DNA of 64,000 nucleotides from Reyranella sp. CPCC 100927 (GTDB taxonomy: Bacteria; Pseudomonadota; Alphaproteobacteria; Reyranellales; Reyranellaceae). Shown here piece after piece: positions 63,073 through 64,000 of the stretch (its first letter is position 1; each line of letters begins with the position of its first letter). Location: positions 620,001-684,000 of the forward strand of contig NZ_VOHA01000002.1 in the NCBI RefSeq assembly GCF_007859315.1, written 5' to 3'. A program made the position numbers and the translations under genes. The notes under the pieces are model-generated. The model was not told the origin of the DNA, did no database searches, and worked only from the letters and a program-made list of their open reading frames with translations.

Positions 63073-64000
63073 GTGACGACGGCACGAAATCGGGCGCGGG
63101 TGTTCCTGACGCATCCGCCGGCGGCACTGGCGGGTTACTTCGGCGACCGGGCACTGGGCGAACTGCGCGCGTTTGCCGATGTTACGCTCAATACGGTCGA
63201 GCGCGAGCTGCCGATGGCGGAACTGGTCGCGGCGGCGGCCGGCCATGACGTCATCATCTCCTACCGCCAGACGCCGGGCGAAGCGGTGATCTTCACGAGC
63301 CTGCCCGATCTGGTGGCTTTCCAGCGTGTTGCCGTCGACATCCGCAACATCGATGTTGCAGCGGCCAGCGCGCACGGCGTGCTGGTGACGCGCGCCAGCC
63401 CCGGCTTCGTGCCGGCGGTCGTCGAGTGGATCCTCGGCGCCATGATCGACGCCGCGCGCCACATCAGCGACTACACCAGCACCTATCGCGGCGGCGCCGT
63501 GCCGGGCGCCCGCATGGGCGGGCAGCTGCAGGGCGCCACGCTGGGCGTGATCGGCTACGGCGCCATCGGCACGCGACTCTGCACGGTGGCCCAGGCGCTT
63601 GGTCTGCGCGTGCTGGTCCATGATCCGTACAAGAGGGTCGCGCCACCGCTGGAGCAAACCGAATTCGCGCATCTGCTGTCAGAGTCCGACTTCGTGGTGC
63701 CGCTGGCGGTGGCGACGCCCGAAACCGAGAACCTGATCGACGCCGCGGCCTTGGCCCGCATGAAACCCACGGCGTGGCTGATCAATGCCTCGCGCGGCAA
63801 CCTGGTCGACGAGCAGGCGCTGGAACGGGCGCTCGACGCGCGCCGCATCGCCGGCGCCGCGATGGACGTCGGCCGCGCGCCCGACCAGATGCCCTCGCCG
63901 CACCTGGCGCGGCGGACCGATGTGATCGCCACGCCGCATATCGGCGGGCTGACGCCACAGGCCATCGAGCACCAGGCGCTGGAGGCCGTGCGGCAGTGCG
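63073..64000 (+). CDS. D-2-hydroxyacid dehydrogenase, cut by the window edge
   Basis: From GTG 63073 (GGGGAG upstream) the frame runs open to the end of the window, 309 codons without a stop. NAD-binding LGVIGYGAIGTRL, INASRGNLVDEQALERALDA and TPHIGGLTPQAIEHQALEAV are those of the D-isomer-specific 2-hydroxyacid dehydrogenase family. The catalytic His is in the last of these. It interconverts a 2-hydroxy and 2-keto acid; the C-terminal few residues lie beyond the window. Confidence 0.92.
   Translation, partial: MTTARNRARVFLTHPPAALAGYFGDRALGELRAFADVTLNTVERELPMAELVAAAAGHDVIISYRQTPGEAVIFTSLPDLVAFQRVAVDIRNIDVAAASAHGVLVTRASPGFVPAVVEWILGAMIDAARHISDYTSTYRGGAVPGARMGGQLQGATLGVIGYGAIGTRLCTVAQALGLRVLVHDPYKRVAPPLEQTEFAHLLSESDFVVPLAVATPETENLIDAAALARMKPTAWLINASRGNLVDEQALERALDARRIAGAAMDVGRAPDQMPSPHLARRTDVIATPHIGGLTPQAIEHQALEAVRQC

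Overview
The window is dense, high-GC DNA from what looks like a free-living alphaproteobacterium. Supporting signs are an ethylmalonyl-CoA mutase (MeaA/Ecm type), many acyl-CoA ligases and orphan solute-binding proteins, CaiB and TauD enzymes, and intergenic palindromes of the kind common in Rhodospirillales and Rhizobiales. The exact order is not determinable from the window. No rRNA, tRNA or CRISPR array was found. Both ends cut a gene.

Layout. 1-8966: TetR regulator, M48 peptidase plus DUF898 membrane protein, ethylmalonyl-CoA mutase, CoA ligase, peptide-type binding protein. 9146-13283: GMC oxidoreductase, then a tryptophanyl-tRNA synthetase and an MFS exporter behind a leader that reads as a tryptophan attenuator. 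13432-17907: thioesterase, PLP amino-acid lyase, four-PAS hybrid histidine kinase. 18193-21747: feruloyl-CoA-synthase-like ligase divergent from an acyl-CoA dehydrogenase. 22125-26639: DUF3987 P-loop protein with tandem repeats behind it, quinone-reductase-like enzyme, methyltransferase divergent from a MerR regulator with a clear operator. 26640-32748: a defence island with lower-GC codon use, holding HamA (DUF1837 nuclease), HamB (SF2 helicase) and a third HEPN/zinc-ribbon protein, next to a possible transposase remnant.

32767-44524: catabolic genes with their regulators (IclR, LysR, XRE): CoA ligase, branched-chain-type binding protein, SDR, luciferase-like monooxygenase, D-cysteine-desulfhydrase-like enzyme, two VOC proteins, flavodoxin-like reductase, RraA-like aldolase. 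44641-50878: an orphan gene, carboxylesterase, a PH-like small protein, DUF4743/Nudix hydrolase, an OmpR/HK two-component pair and a tiny lipoprotein. 51342-55627: HcaT-like transporter, CaiB CoA transferase, and the two-subunit aconitase X. 55823-58473: an exported oxidative-deamination set (RidA, cytochrome c, Tat-dependent flavin amine oxidase). 58567-64000: class II aldolase, amidase, M91-like metallopeptidase, TauD dioxygenase and the start of a D-2-hydroxyacid dehydrogenase.

The two strongest leads are (1) the trpS-MFS operon, whose 5' leader has a tandem-Trp peptide and three mutually exclusive hairpins, suggesting an inducible auxiliary TrpRS plus efflux resistance module; and (2) the Hachiman-type HamAB system with an adjacent HEPN plus double zinc-finger gene that may be an uncharacterised third component. 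Several families of long-armed intergenic inverted repeats recur through the window. One of them sits at the 3' end of a minus-strand gene in all three of its copies.
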